Source: Ignavibacteriota bacterium
GTDB taxonomy: Bacteria; Bacteroidota; Ignavibacteria; Palsa-1295
Assembly: GCA_003151825.1 (NCBI GenBank)
Contig: PLYO01000034.1
Location: 1-64,000 of the forward strand
Direction of reading: 5' to 3'
DNA length: 64,000 bases
Both the position numbers and the translations under genes were made by a program. Numbering within the stretch: the first letter of the stretch is position 1; each line of letters opens with the position of its first letter. The notes below the pieces were generated by a model. It was not told the origin of the DNA. It was given only the letters and a program-made list of their open reading frames with translations, and searched no databases. Below, in pieces: positions 26,881-35,290 of this stretch.

Positions 26881-27356
26881 CGCGAATACGTCACCCACAT
26901 GTCACCATCTACACCGACGGCGCCTGCTCCGGCAATCCGGGACCAGGCGGTTATGGGGTGGTTCTCATCGATTCCTCGGGACGCCGGCGCGAGCTTTCCG
27001 GTGGGTTTCGCAATACCACGAATAATCGCATGGAACTTCTTGGCGTTATCTCCGCGCTGGAAGCCCTCAAGCGACCCTGTGACGTTACGCTCGTTTCCGA
27101 CTCCGAATATGTCATCAATGCGATCACGAAAGGATGGCTCGCATCGTGGCAAAAAAAAGGATGGCGCAAAGCGGATAAAAAACCGGTAATGAATATCGAT
27201 CTCTGGCAGCGATTACTTCCCAAGCTCGAGGAACATAACATCGAATTCCGTTGGACCAAAGGCCACGCCGGTAATCCCGAAAACGAACGCTGCGATGAGC
27301 TGGCCGTCGCGGCCTCGCAAATGCCAAATTTGCCTATAGACAATCGCCGTGTGTAG
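26478..27356 (+). CDS. rnhA: DUF559 nuclease fused to ribonuclease HI through a repeat-encoded linker
   Basis: The 292-residue product. Residues 10-118 are a DUF559/Vsr-like nuclease (KFRRQ 41-45, VVDFY 52-56, LAIEIDG 62-68). Residues about 121-134 ([14 protein letters not shown]) are the in-frame translation of the right 36-bp repeat. Residues 140-287 are a full RNase HI with catalytic D147 (TDGAC), E186 (RMELL), D208 (SDSEY) and D273 (CDELA), H263 included, so RNA-DNA hybrid cleavage should be intact. No good separate start for the RNase H part is visible in frame; its own ATG was probably lost. rnhA is often essential-like for genome stability, so it may now depend on the DUF559 start. Confidence 0.88.
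   Translation: MTEIFNRAELKTRRRELRKSATPAEQTLWKSLRGSQIEDVKFRRQASIATYVVDFYAPELRLAIEIDGSIHQGDILILDNSRQRSLEELGIIFLRFSNEEVLNETSAVINKIGDKVKSLRKEPPPNPLLLKEGEPRIRHPHVTIYTDGACSGNPGPGGYGVVLIDSSGRRRELSGGFRNTTNNRMELLGVISALEALKRPCDVTLVSDSEYVINAITKGWLASWQKKGWRKADKKPVMNIDLWQRLLPKLEEHNIEFRWTKGHAGNPENERCDELAVAASQMPNLPIDNRRV
26845..26880. repeat. Right inverted repeat, translated as protein linker
   Basis: The reverse complement of 26430-26465 with one mismatch. On the plus strand it opens CCACCCCCTAACCCCCTCC and closes GGAGGGGGAA. It is read in frame as [12 protein letters not shown]. There is no stop in this frame, so the two flanking domains are joined. Confidence 0.85.
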
Positions 27357-27376
27357 GACATGCTTTAGCTTGTCCT
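27355..27376 (+). terminator. Palindrome at the rnhA stop
   Basis: AGGACATGCT (27355-27364) pairs with AGCTTGTCCT (27367-27376) with one mismatch around TT. It starts inside the TAG stop. The sequence belongs to the GGACAAGC/GCTTGTCC repeat type also found inside holB; whether it terminates transcription is uncertain because the next gene starts 15 bp on. Confidence 0.45.
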
Positions 27377-27391
27377 AATGTTTCCAATCTC

Positions 27392-28351
27392 GTGATTCTC
27401 AAAGCGAAAGCCCTCAAGCCCGGCGATACGATTGGCATCATCGCGCCGGCAAGTCCGCCGCGATCGGAAGAACGGATTTCGAAATCGGTTTCATATTTCG
27501 AACGACTCGGCTACCGCGTTGAACTCGGCAAACATCTTCGAGATGGACTCATTAACGCGAACTATCTCGCCGCAACGGATAAGGATCGCGCCGCCGACAT
27601 CCATGCGATGTTCCGCTCGAAGCACGTTCGCGCAATATTCTATCATCGCGGCGGTTATGGGTCGATTCGGCTTCTCGATAAGATTGATTATGATCTCGTT
27701 CGGCAACATCCTAAAATTATCGTTGGCTATTCCGACGCGACCGCGCTGTTCGCAGCGCTCTACAAAAAGGCCGATCTTGCTTCCTGTTTTTTCGGTCCCA
27801 TGCCCGGCGTGGACTTGTGGGACAGCATCGATCCGTTTACTGAAGAAATTTTCTGGCGTGCAATGACGAGCACAAAACCATTGGGAGAACTTCCGCTCAG
27901 TGAAAGTGAAGGACAGGTTCTACATCGAGACAAAGCTCATCACGTTCAAGGCAATATGATTGGAGGGAATCTCACGGTCTTTACGAGCCTGCTTGGCACA
28001 CCGTACCAGCCATCCTTCAAAGGCTCAATTCCGTTCCTCGAAGAGATTGATGAGAAGCCTCGAAAAATCGACGCTCATTTGGCACAACTTCGCCTCGCAG
28101 GATTGTTCGATCGTGCAAGGGCTATCTTACTCGGCAAATTCACCGGATGTGACACGGACCCCGATGCCCCGACCTTAACCCTAAACGAAATCCTCGATGA
28201 TTACTTCTCGAAATTAAAAGTTCCGGTCATTCCGAACCTTCCCTTTGGCCATGAGAAGAGGATGTGGACACTCCCCTATGGCGCAATGTTGCGAGTGGAT
28301 AGCTCAAGCAGCCGCATTACAATAACGGTGCCGGAAAGTGTGCTGGAGTGA
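27392..28351 (+). CDS. ldcA: LD-carboxypeptidase (peptidase family S66)
   Basis: The 319-residue product (GTG start) removes the terminal D-Ala from muropeptide tetrapeptides during peptidoglycan recycling. The S66 triad is visible: Ser in GYSDATAL (about 113), Glu in FLEEIDEKPRKID (about 215), His in PFGHEKRMWTLPYG (about 285). The N-terminal LKPGDTIGIIAPASP is typical. No signal peptide, so cytosolic. Length matches the family (300-320). Confidence 0.93.
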   Translation: MILKAKALKPGDTIGIIAPASPPRSEERISKSVSYFERLGYRVELGKHLRDGLINANYLAATDKDRAADIHAMFRSKHVRAIFYHRGGYGSIRLLDKIDYDLVRQHPKIIVGYSDATALFAALYKKADLASCFFGPMPGVDLWDSIDPFTEEIFWRAMTSTKPLGELPLSESEGQVLHRDKAHHVQGNMIGGNLTVFTSLLGTPYQPSFKGSIPFLEEIDEKPRKIDAHLAQLRLAGLFDRARAILLGKFTGCDTDPDAPTLTLNEILDDYFSKLKVPVIPNLPFGHEKRMWTLPYGAMLRVDSSSSRITITVPESVLE

Positions 28352-28440
28352 GTTGCTGCAAGCTATAGCAATCGCCGGCCCTGGGATTCAAGCAAACGTA
28401 ATCTCATGCGCTACACTCTTCGAACCCAAAACTTTTACTC

Positions 28441-28980
28441 CTACACAGGAACCACGTCCGGGGGATGCTCCGTCATCGCATGAATTTTTCTGAGATAATG
28501 CGCATCGTGGGCAACGAGTAGTTGAAGAATGCGAAGGATGGAAAGTTCGCCGAGCGTAGGATGCGTGCCGGTCTTTTCGAAATCTGGTTCAGGGATTTCG
28601 TTCAGCTTCATTGCAAAGTCCCAACGCGTGCGCGCGAGCTGTGCGAAGATATCCTCGAGAGGGAACGATTGCCAGTTCTTTTCCCGGACCAATTTCTTCT
28701 GATCGATATAGGAAAAGCGAGGACGGTCCTGCCCCAAAATAGCAGTAATACGCGGCCACCAGATTTCCTGGTCGGTATCGATCAGATGCCCGAGCGTTTC
28801 ATTGACGGACCACGCTCCTTCGGAAACGAGCGCATGCGTATTGGCCGCCGCAAGCTTCGGTCTGAGCCGGTCGAGTTGAATAATCAGCGAAGCATACCCT
28901 CGTTTAAGTTCTTCAAGCTCATCGAGCGACACAGGAGCCAGGACTTCATCAAAATCCGTCTGAAACTCCGATGTGTCCAT
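28441..28980 (-). CDS. DinB-like four-helix protein
   Basis: The 179-residue product starts MDTSEFQTDFDEVL. It has the DinB/DUF1572-like plan with metal-binding His residues: GHLIDTDQEIW (helix 2) and HDAHYLRKIHAM near the C-terminus. Members bind a divalent metal and are often thiol-dependent transferases; the substrate is unknown. The frame is open upstream to 29175, but that part lacks DinB similarity and has no good start of its own. Confidence 0.85.
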   Translation of the reverse strand: MDTSEFQTDFDEVLAPVSLDELEELKRGYASLIIQLDRLRPKLAAANTHALVSEGAWSVNETLGHLIDTDQEIWWPRITAILGQDRPRFSYIDQKKLVREKNWQSFPLEDIFAQLARTRWDFAMKLNEIPEPDFEKTGTHPTLGELSILRILQLLVAHDAHYLRKIHAMTEHPPDVVPV

Positions 28981-29372
28981 GGTTCCCACCGCCATCGGCC
29001 ACGCGCCCAGTGGATCGTTTCGCAACGTCCGGCGCGAGTTCATTACTTTGTGCATACGATTCGTGCCCAAGATTAATCCCGAGCCACCACGGCCCGGTGC
29101 AACCAAAATGGAATTACGTCTTACCTCCGCAAAACCAAACCCATACGGCTTACGGACAAGACCTCGAATGAACAATCATCATGGATGCTCGCTCATCCTT
29201 CTATTTCGAAACCAAAAAATCGCGCTATTGTAACAACCGCATCGTCAAATAGTTACTACAATTTTAACCCCATTTTAACCCGTTAAGATTGGAAAAAATG
29301 CCCCGATATTCTAATAAATCCAAATCAAGGTTCTATTGTTAGTTTGCCTATAGACAGCCAAGTCGGTATTCA
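28981..29372. other. Gene-free gap between DinB-like gene and holB
   Basis: An open minus-strand frame (28981-29175) reads into the DinB-like gene but looks like non-coding sequence. The rest is AT-rich, with two ATTTTAACCC units (29260-29282). A palindromic TTTGCCTATAGACA occurs near 29343 and again at the end of rnhA (27329). The promoter for the DinB-like gene is presumably here; no clear motif. Confidence 0.5.
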
Positions 29373-30515
29373 TCAGACAAGCGCCGCCTCCAATTCCACG
29401 ACCAATTGCAGCATCACCGGACGTAACTGCAACTGCAGCTTTGCATGATGCATCGCCCGATCGACCGATGCAATTGCTGCAATGATGCGTCGAGGTTCCC
29501 CAAACCGCGTAACAAATTTTCTCAAGTCCTCCAGTTGATCGAGATTGATGATCTCGCTCTCTGCTTTGGTAGAAATAGCGAGTGCGTCTCTCAGCCAAAG
29601 CGTAAGCAGCGTGAGGCACTGCTCGACCGCCTGCCGTTTTTCCAAAAATTTTCCGCCGCCCGAACGGGGAAGGATCTTATCGACTTCGAGCGCCGCATTG
29701 CGCCGGCTTTTCGAAAGACCCATCCGTAGCAGCGTGACAATCTCCTTGCGCATCTCCTTCACATTTTCGCCGATCATGGCCCGAGCACGAGAATAACTTC
29801 CCGCCGCAAGGCGCGAGAGAAACGCTGCTTCGTCCTCCGATAGTGACTCGCGCTCCACAAGAGCTTGCCGAATTTCATCAACCGCCAACACATCGAAGCG
29901 CACATCCTGGCACCGCGAGTGAACCGTTGGCAAGAGGCCGTTCGCATTCGAACTGGTGAGAATAATAATCGTATTGGTGTGCGGTTCTTCGAGCGTTTTG
30001 AGGAAAGCATTTTGAGATTTATCGTTCATCATCTGCGCTTCGCTGATAATGACAACGCGCTTCTTTGCTCCTGATATACTCCGTGCCAGCGAAAGCCGAA
30101 GTTCCCGGATCTGCCCGATATGAATCGCGATTGCGCGCGGAATCTCGATATTGTAATAGGGATCGGCAGCTTTCGCGGCCCGCTGCTCGCGGACGATCGC
30201 AACATCCTCTTCTTTTAGCTCCGCGCCATCGTCATCCGATTTTTTCGGCAGCGCATGTATAAATTGTAGCGCCGGCGAAGCAAAGCTCGCAATCGAAACA
30301 CAACTTTCGCATTCATCGCACGCTTCAAACTCCATGTGGGACAAGCCTCTAGGCTTGCCCGTGCAATTAATCGCTTTGGCAAGCTCGATGGCTGCGGCGT
30401 CCTTGCCCGTACCCTCGGGCCCGGAAAAAAGGTACGCCCCCGGCAGCTTTTCGTGCTCCAGCGCATTCCGCAAAATATGCTTTACCCGATCTTCGCCGAT
30501 GACGTTCGCCCACAT
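29373..30515 (-). CDS. holB: DNA polymerase III delta' subunit, with a repeat inserted in the zinc module
   Basis: The 380-residue product is the clamp-loader subunit. Walker-type loop GPEGTGKD (about 33-40), Cys residues of the zinc module (NC at 50, then CDECESC), SEAQMMNDKSQNAFLKTLEEP with the SRC motif later (HSRCQDVRF), as in delta'. Residues about 51-60 (TGKPRGLSHM) are encoded by a GGACAAGCCT-type palindrome that is absent from usual homologues; it lengthens the first zinc loop. A charged insert (KKSDDDGAELKEEDVAIV, about 95-112) is also present. Confidence 0.92.
   Translation of the reverse strand: MWANVIGEDRVKHILRNALEHEKLPGAYLFSGPEGTGKDAAAIELAKAINCTGKPRGLSHMEFEACDECESCVSIASFASPALQFIHALPKKSDDDGAELKEEDVAIVREQRAAKAADPYYNIEIPRAIAIHIGQIRELRLSLARSISGAKKRVVIISEAQMMNDKSQNAFLKTLEEPHTNTIIILTSSNANGLLPTVHSRCQDVRFDVLAVDEIRQALVERESLSEDEAAFLSRLAAGSYSRARAMIGENVKEMRKEIVTLLRMGLSKSRRNAALEVDKILPRSGGGKFLEKRQAVEQCLTLLTLWLRDALAISTKAESEIINLDQLEDLRKFVTRFGEPRRIIAAIASVDRAMHHAKLQLQLRPVMLQLVVELEAALV
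30338..30364. repeat. Palindromic repeat inside holB
   Basis: GGGACAAGCCT, a CT loop, then AGGCTTGCCCG. The arms match except one base. Read in frame it encodes GKPRGLS. Same type as the palindrome at 27355-27376. Confidence 0.75.
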
Positions 30516-30539
30516 TTGTCTGAACCTGGATGTAAGAGT

Positions 30540-31595
30540 TTATCTAAATTCCTCCTGCAACTTCTCCAACCCCGCGGTGCCGGGGCAGAGCGTCGAAAAA
30601 GGCACTTGCGTGAGCGGAATATCTCCAGTGCCCATAACGCCGTGCATGTCGGGCGCGGATTCGTCAATGAAGAGAATGCCGGTGGGAACTTTCCCCTCCT
30701 GCTGGTGCTCCTGAAGATACGCAAAAACTTTCGCGCGGTCGCGTGGGTCGTAGCCCTCGGGCGTGTGCGTGAACTTTATCAGGCTGCCATCGTGCATCAT
30801 GACGGTCGTCGCGCCGTTGATGCCGATGTTCGCGACGATCTCGTCCATCGGAAAAACAACATCGGAATCGGTGACGTGATATTCGTGCTTGCGCGTGTAG
30901 GCATAGCTTTTGGTCGAGCCTTCGTGATCGTTGAATGTGACGCACGGAGAGATTACGTCAATAAGCGCAAGACCGTTATGCTTCACCGCCGCTTCGATGA
31001 TCGGCACGAGCTGATCTTTATCTCCGGAAAAACTTCTCGCAACAAACGTCGCGTTCAAACTAAGCGCGAGCATCACGGGATCGATGGGCGAAATACGGTT
31101 TGCCTCGCCCTTCTTGCTTTTGGAACCAATGTCCGCCGAAGCAGAGAACTGGCCTTTCGTCAAACCATACACGCCGTTGTTCTCGATGATATAAACGATA
31201 TTAAGATTCCTGCGGATGGCATGGGCCAACTGACCGATACCGATGGAGAGCGAATCGCCATCGCCGGAAATGCCGATGGCAAGCAGCCCACGATTCGCCG
31301 CACCCGCGCCCGTCGCTATGGCAGGCATACGTCCGTGCGCGGAGTTGAAACCATGCGCGCCGCTTACGAAATACGTCGGCGTTTTTGACGAACATCCGAT
31401 GCCGGAGAACTTTGCCAGTTTATGTGGCTCGATGGATAGCTTCCACGCCGCACGCACGATAGCCGCTGTGACGGAATCGTGTCCGCAGCCGGCGCAGAGC
31501 GTGGACATTGCGCCTTCATATGCGCGCATGTTCAGGCCCAGCGCGTTTTTTTCGAGGCTGGGATGAGTAACAATTGGTTTTGTAATTGATGGCAA
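30540..31595 (-). CDS. korB: 2-oxoacid:ferredoxin oxidoreductase, beta subunit
   Basis: The 351-residue product carries the TPP-binding half of the enzyme that oxidatively decarboxylates 2-oxoglutarate or a similar 2-oxoacid to the acyl-CoA, or runs in reverse in the reductive TCA cycle. CAGCGHDSV (34-42), IGCSSKTP, and the TPP motif GDGDSLSIGIGQLAHA (111-126) ending at ENNGVYG (138-144). Length is typical. It forms an operon with korA, but a VOC-family gene lies between them. Kor rather than another oxidoreductase is judged from the alpha subunit type. Confidence 0.9.
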   Translation of the reverse strand: MPSITKPIVTHPSLEKNALGLNMRAYEGAMSTLCAGCGHDSVTAAIVRAAWKLSIEPHKLAKFSGIGCSSKTPTYFVSGAHGFNSAHGRMPAIATGAGAANRGLLAIGISGDGDSLSIGIGQLAHAIRRNLNIVYIIENNGVYGLTKGQFSASADIGSKSKKGEANRISPIDPVMLALSLNATFVARSFSGDKDQLVPIIEAAVKHNGLALIDVISPCVTFNDHEGSTKSYAYTRKHEYHVTDSDVVFPMDEIVANIGINGATTVMMHDGSLIKFTHTPEGYDPRDRAKVFAYLQEHQQEGKVPTGILFIDESAPDMHGVMGTGDIPLTQVPFSTLCPGTAGLEKLQEEFR

Positions 31596-31625
31596 AGTAT
31601 TACCTATCCTTCTGATAAAAAGTTA

Positions 31626-32045
31626 TTAAGTTACTAACGGTTTTCGCCCGATCATCTCGGAAAATCTGAGGAAATATCCATCTGGATCTAAGACGTGAAT
31701 CTCGATTTCACCAACGAATTGATCTCCTGCCTTCCGCCATGTTTCTTCAATATCTCGACGGATCGGGTAATGATGTTTCTTCAACTTGTCAACAAGTGCT
31801 TTGAGATTATTCGTAGAAATTTGGAAATTGACGCCTCGTCCATATGGATGCTCCAGCGGCGCTGTTGAATCCCAGCCTGTATCCTGCTCCTGTATCATTA
31901 ATTGCGCGCTGCCATAAGATAGAAGTGCAAATGATGGATCGGAACGGTTATATTCAAGAACGAAGCCGAGCACTTTTATGTAAAAGTCTAAACTTTTGTT
32001 ATAATCCGATACGTCAAGCTCAGGTACTAATGCGTTGAACATCAT
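31626..32045 (-). CDS. VOC-superfamily (glyoxalase / bleomycin-resistance-like) protein
   Basis: The 139-residue product has the paired beta-alpha-beta-beta-beta fold: MMFNALVPELDVSDYNKSLD, FALLSYGSAQLMIQE, then GVNFQISTNN and the C-terminal HVLDPDGYFLRFSE with the metal-site Glu. It is close to the bleomycin-binding branch (PELDVSD; DPDGYFLRF). The ATG overlaps the korA stop by 4 nt. It splits the kor operon and is AT-richer than both neighbours, suggesting later insertion; a metabolic link to Kor is not evident. Confidence 0.85.
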   Translation of the reverse strand: MMFNALVPELDVSDYNKSLDFYIKVLGFVLEYNRSDPSFALLSYGSAQLMIQEQDTGWDSTAPLEHPYGRGVNFQISTNNLKALVDKLKKHHYPIRRDIEETWRKAGDQFVGEIEIHVLDPDGYFLRFSEMIGRKPLVT

Positions 32046-33868
32046 TCCTCCATTAATACGGCACCTAATTTCGGAGATTGCTTCTTCGGCTTCTTATGCT
32101 GAATCCCCTCCACGACGGATTTTGCCGAGAGTGGGAACCCGCCATAGACGAGAATCGAACGCAGCTTTTCTTTCGGAGCGCGAGTTTCAAGAATGAGCAG
32201 TGAGCGAAGCTGCCCGTCGCGGTTTTGCTCGACAACGTAGCAGAAATCCTGTTCGGAGATGAACTGCTCAACTTCTTTGCCGAACGGAAATCCGCGCACA
32301 CGCATGTAATTCGCGAACACTCCGTGCGATTCGAGAATATCAATAGCCTCGCGGCACGCCGGATCGCAGCCGCCGAGCGAAATAATTCCGAAGGTTGCAC
32401 CCTGTTTCTTCCCTATAATTGCTTCCGGCACATATTTCGCGGCGGCGTCATGCTTCTTAAGCAGCCGATCCATCACTTCCTGATATTCTGCAGGGGTTTC
32501 GGTATATCCCCCAAGACGGTTGTGGCCCGAACCGCGCGTGAAGAACGATCCCTTCGCATTGATGCCCGGCAGTGTTCGCGCCGCAATAAAATCATCATCT
32601 ACTGGAGAATAGCGGTAGTAACTTTTCAGCTTATCGAGTTCTTCGCTCGTTAACACTTTGCCGCGATTTGGTTTGTAATTATCGTCCCATTTCAGGCGAT
32701 CGACAACCCAATCGTTCATGCCAATATCGAGATCGCTAAGCATAAATACCGGCGTCTGGAATTGTTCGGCGAGATCGAATGACTTTACCGTAAAATCGAA
32801 ACATTCGTTTGGATTCGATGGGAAAAGAAGGATATGCTTCGTATCGCCATGCGAAGCATAAGCGCATTCCATAATATCCGATTGCTGTGTGCGCGTTGGC
32901 ATTCCCGTCGATGGGCCGGTGCGCTGAACATCAATAATCACAGCGGGAATTTCGGCATAATATGCAAGACCAATAAGCTCGTTCATGAGTGAAATGCCGG
33001 GACCCGCAGTGGAAGTAAACGCTCTCGCGCCCGCCCACGATGCGCCAATGACCATTCCAATCGCGGCCAGTTCATCTTCCGCCTGAAGAAACGCATAATT
33101 ATTTTTCTTCGTAACAGGATCGACACGAAACCGATCGCAAAAACCTTTGAAAGCATCCATCACGGATGTTGCCGGCGTGATCGGATACCACGCGGCGACG
33201 GTTGCGCCTGCATAGATCGCCCCGAGCGCAGTTGCGGTGTTGCCATCGATCAGAATCTTATCCTGGTTCGCATCCATCTTCTCGCACCTGAATGACAGTG
33301 GATCGAAATTCGCTTTTGCATAATCGTAGCCTTGATGGAGCGCCTTGCTATTCGCGTCGAGCAGTGCCTGTTTTTTGCCGTATGATTCTTTGATCAATGC
33401 TTCAAGAATCTCCATATCGAGATTCAGCAGTGCCGCCAAGGAACCCGAATACATGATATTCTTGAGCAGAATACGCGTGCGTGGCTCGGGAACACTTTCG
33501 ATGAGCATCGTCGAGAGCGGCACGCCGAGAAACGTTACGTCTTCGCGGTAAAGCTCTGCGGGCAGCGGCCACGTTGAATCATAAAGCAAATATCCGCCGG
33601 AGCGCACTTCCTGCACATCCTTCGCGTAGGTCTGCGAGTTCATCGCAACCATCAGGTCGTAATCGAGCGAGCGAGCGCCGTAGCCAGCGCCGCTCACGCG
33701 GATCTCGTACCACGTCGGCAGCCCCTGAATATTCGATGGAAACAAATTCTTGCCCGCGACGGGAATACCCATGCGGTAAATGGACTGCATCAGCAGCATA
33801 CTGGCGCTCGCCGAACCCGTCCCATTGACGTTCGCGAGCTTTATTGCAAAATCGTTGGTAGATGGCAT
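32042..33868 (-). CDS. korA: 2-oxoacid:ferredoxin oxidoreductase, fused gamma-alpha subunit
   Basis: 608 residues from MPSTNDF; an upstream ATG at 33898 would add 10 residues. The N-terminal gamma part (1-190) starts with IKLANVNGTGSASA, followed by the alpha part with the pyrimidine-binding region (GNTATALGAIYAGATVAAWYPITPATS; AEDELAAIGMVIGASWAGAR; TSTAGPGISLM). Works with KorB and ferredoxin. The fused gamma-alpha form is common in FCB-group bacteria. First gene of korA-VOC-korB. Confidence 0.92.
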   Translation of the reverse strand: MPSTNDFAIKLANVNGTGSASASMLLMQSIYRMGIPVAGKNLFPSNIQGLPTWYEIRVSGAGYGARSLDYDLMVAMNSQTYAKDVQEVRSGGYLLYDSTWPLPAELYREDVTFLGVPLSTMLIESVPEPRTRILLKNIMYSGSLAALLNLDMEILEALIKESYGKKQALLDANSKALHQGYDYAKANFDPLSFRCEKMDANQDKILIDGNTATALGAIYAGATVAAWYPITPATSVMDAFKGFCDRFRVDPVTKKNNYAFLQAEDELAAIGMVIGASWAGARAFTSTAGPGISLMNELIGLAYYAEIPAVIIDVQRTGPSTGMPTRTQQSDIMECAYASHGDTKHILLFPSNPNECFDFTVKSFDLAEQFQTPVFMLSDLDIGMNDWVVDRLKWDDNYKPNRGKVLTSEELDKLKSYYRYSPVDDDFIAARTLPGINAKGSFFTRGSGHNRLGGYTETPAEYQEVMDRLLKKHDAAAKYVPEAIIGKKQGATFGIISLGGCDPACREAIDILESHGVFANYMRVRGFPFGKEVEQFISEQDFCYVVEQNRDGQLRSLLILETRAPKEKLRSILVYGGFPLSAKSVVEGIQHKKPKKQSPKLGAVLMEE

Positions 33869-33991
33869 TATTATTATTTTCTGGCGCGGATACAACAAAG
33901 ATAGAACGGGTCTTGCTCCACTGGCAAGAAAATGGGCAAAAGCAGGGACATTAGGCTAAAGTAATGCCACGAAATTCTCTTTAAGAGATAA

Positions 33992-35284
33992 TTAGGTCAA
34001 AATTGCATCGAAAACCTCATACGCAAACGCAAGATCGTCCGGCGTGGAGGCATACGGCGGAAGCAGATACAGCGTGTCGCCGAGAGGACGAATGAGCAGG
34101 CCCATCTCAAGCGCGCGCTTGCTCCATTCGAGGGATTTTGTGCTGAGATAGCCGGTGTTATCCATCGGCTCGAACGCGGCAATCGTTCCTATTTGCCGAT
34201 GCTTGAGATTGTGCTTTGCGGCAAGCACGGGCGCATGTTTTGCATGAGCAGTTTCGATAGATTTAATTCGCTCGAAAACCGACTCCGTCTCGAAAATATC
34301 GAGCGAGGCCAGCGCCGCCGCCGCGCTGATTGGGTTCCCAGTATAGCTATGGCCGTGAAAAAAAGTCTTGGCGCGATCGTTGCTTAGGAATGCCTCGAAA
34401 ATCTTGCTCGATGCCATCGTGATTCCCATCGGCAGAAACCCTCCGGTGATGCCTTTCGAGAGCGTCATCAGATCTGGCTTTGTATTGGCTTGATCGGATG
34501 CGAACATCGTTCCAGTGCGGCCAAAACCAGTGAGCACTTCATCGGCGATACAGAGAAGACCAAATTCTTTCGCAATGTTGAGAGCCTCTTCGAGAATGCT
34601 TGGCCTCCACATCAGCATTCCCCCAGCGCCGAGCAGCAGCGGCTCGTAGACAAAGGCGGCGATCGTGTTTCGCTTCCCCGCTGTTCGCAATGCTTCGAGG
34701 AATCGAATCTCGCTTTCGGGTTCCGATGGATCGGGAAACGGAAGTCGGTTTACACTGAACAAAAATTCCTCGAATGGCTTTGTAAAATATCCGCGCGCGC
34801 TGGCGGACATCGCACCGAACGTATCGCCGTGATACGCATGATCGAGCGCAAGAATTTCCGTTCTATCTTCGCCCAACAGCTTCCAATATTGGATCGCCAT
34901 TTTAATCGCCGCTTCGACGGCGGTTGAGCCATTGTCGCTGAAAAAAACTTTGTCGAGTCCATCGGGCGAAATTTCGACAAGTTTTTTTGCCAATCGCGTC
35001 GCCGGCTCGTGCGTAAAGCCTGCAAATATTACTTGCTCAAGCTTCGCGGCTTGCTCCGCAATCGCGCGCGCGATTTTCGGGTGCGCGTGGCCATGCAGTG
35101 TCACCCACCAAGAACTAATCCCATCGAACACGCGACGACCATCCGAAAGATAAAGATAGGCTCCTTCGCCCCGCTCTACCCCAATCGAGCGCGGCACAAG
35201 CTGCATCTGGGTGTAGGGATGCCAGATGTAGCGCTCGTCGTAATCGATCCACGAACCACGATTTTCAGGATGGAAAGGATTCAC
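33992..35284 (-). CDS. bioA: Adenosylmethionine-8-amino-7-oxononanoate aminotransferase
   Basis: The 430-residue product is a PLP enzyme that converts 7-keto-8-aminopelargonate to 7,8-diaminopelargonate. YIWHPYTQM, DGISSWWVTLHGHAHP, SDNGSTAVEAAIKMA and the PLP Lys in LSKGITGGFLPMG (about 277) are in place. GTG start overlapping the bioD stop (GTGA). The first ten residues (NPFHPENRG) are encoded by a CCATCCTGAAAATC-type repeat. Last gene of bioBFDA. Confidence 0.95.
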   Translation of the reverse strand: MNPFHPENRGSWIDYDERYIWHPYTQMQLVPRSIGVERGEGAYLYLSDGRRVFDGISSWWVTLHGHAHPKIARAIAEQAAKLEQVIFAGFTHEPATRLAKKLVEISPDGLDKVFFSDNGSTAVEAAIKMAIQYWKLLGEDRTEILALDHAYHGDTFGAMSASARGYFTKPFEEFLFSVNRLPFPDPSEPESEIRFLEALRTAGKRNTIAAFVYEPLLLGAGGMLMWRPSILEEALNIAKEFGLLCIADEVLTGFGRTGTMFASDQANTKPDLMTLSKGITGGFLPMGITMASSKIFEAFLSNDRAKTFFHGHSYTGNPISAAAALASLDIFETESVFERIKSIETAHAKHAPVLAAKHNLKHRQIGTIAAFEPMDNTGYLSTKSLEWSKRALEMGLLIRPLGDTLYLLPPYASTPDDLAFAYEVFDAILT

Positions 35285-35290
35285 AGGATG
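35244..35290. repeat. CCATCCTGNAAATC tandem repeat at the bioD/bioA junction
   Basis: On the minus strand two units (CCATCCTGTGAATCC and CCATCCTGAAAATCG) stand 18 bp apart. They encode the last residues of BioD (KSIL), its TGA stop, the bioA GTG start and the first residues of BioA. The same composite is inside tktB. Confidence 0.75.

Noticed and set aside
26420-26890. Target-site duplication around the DUF559 element
   Set aside because: CGAAT is found near both ends but at different distances from the repeats, so it does not count as a duplication.
28981-29175. N-terminal extension of the DinB-like protein
   Set aside because: The frame is open but the translated sequence has no DinB similarity, and a clean ATG lies at the expected place.
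30336-31388. 350-codon open frame antisense to korB and holB
   Set aside because: Spans two well-supported genes on the other strand and shows no family pattern.
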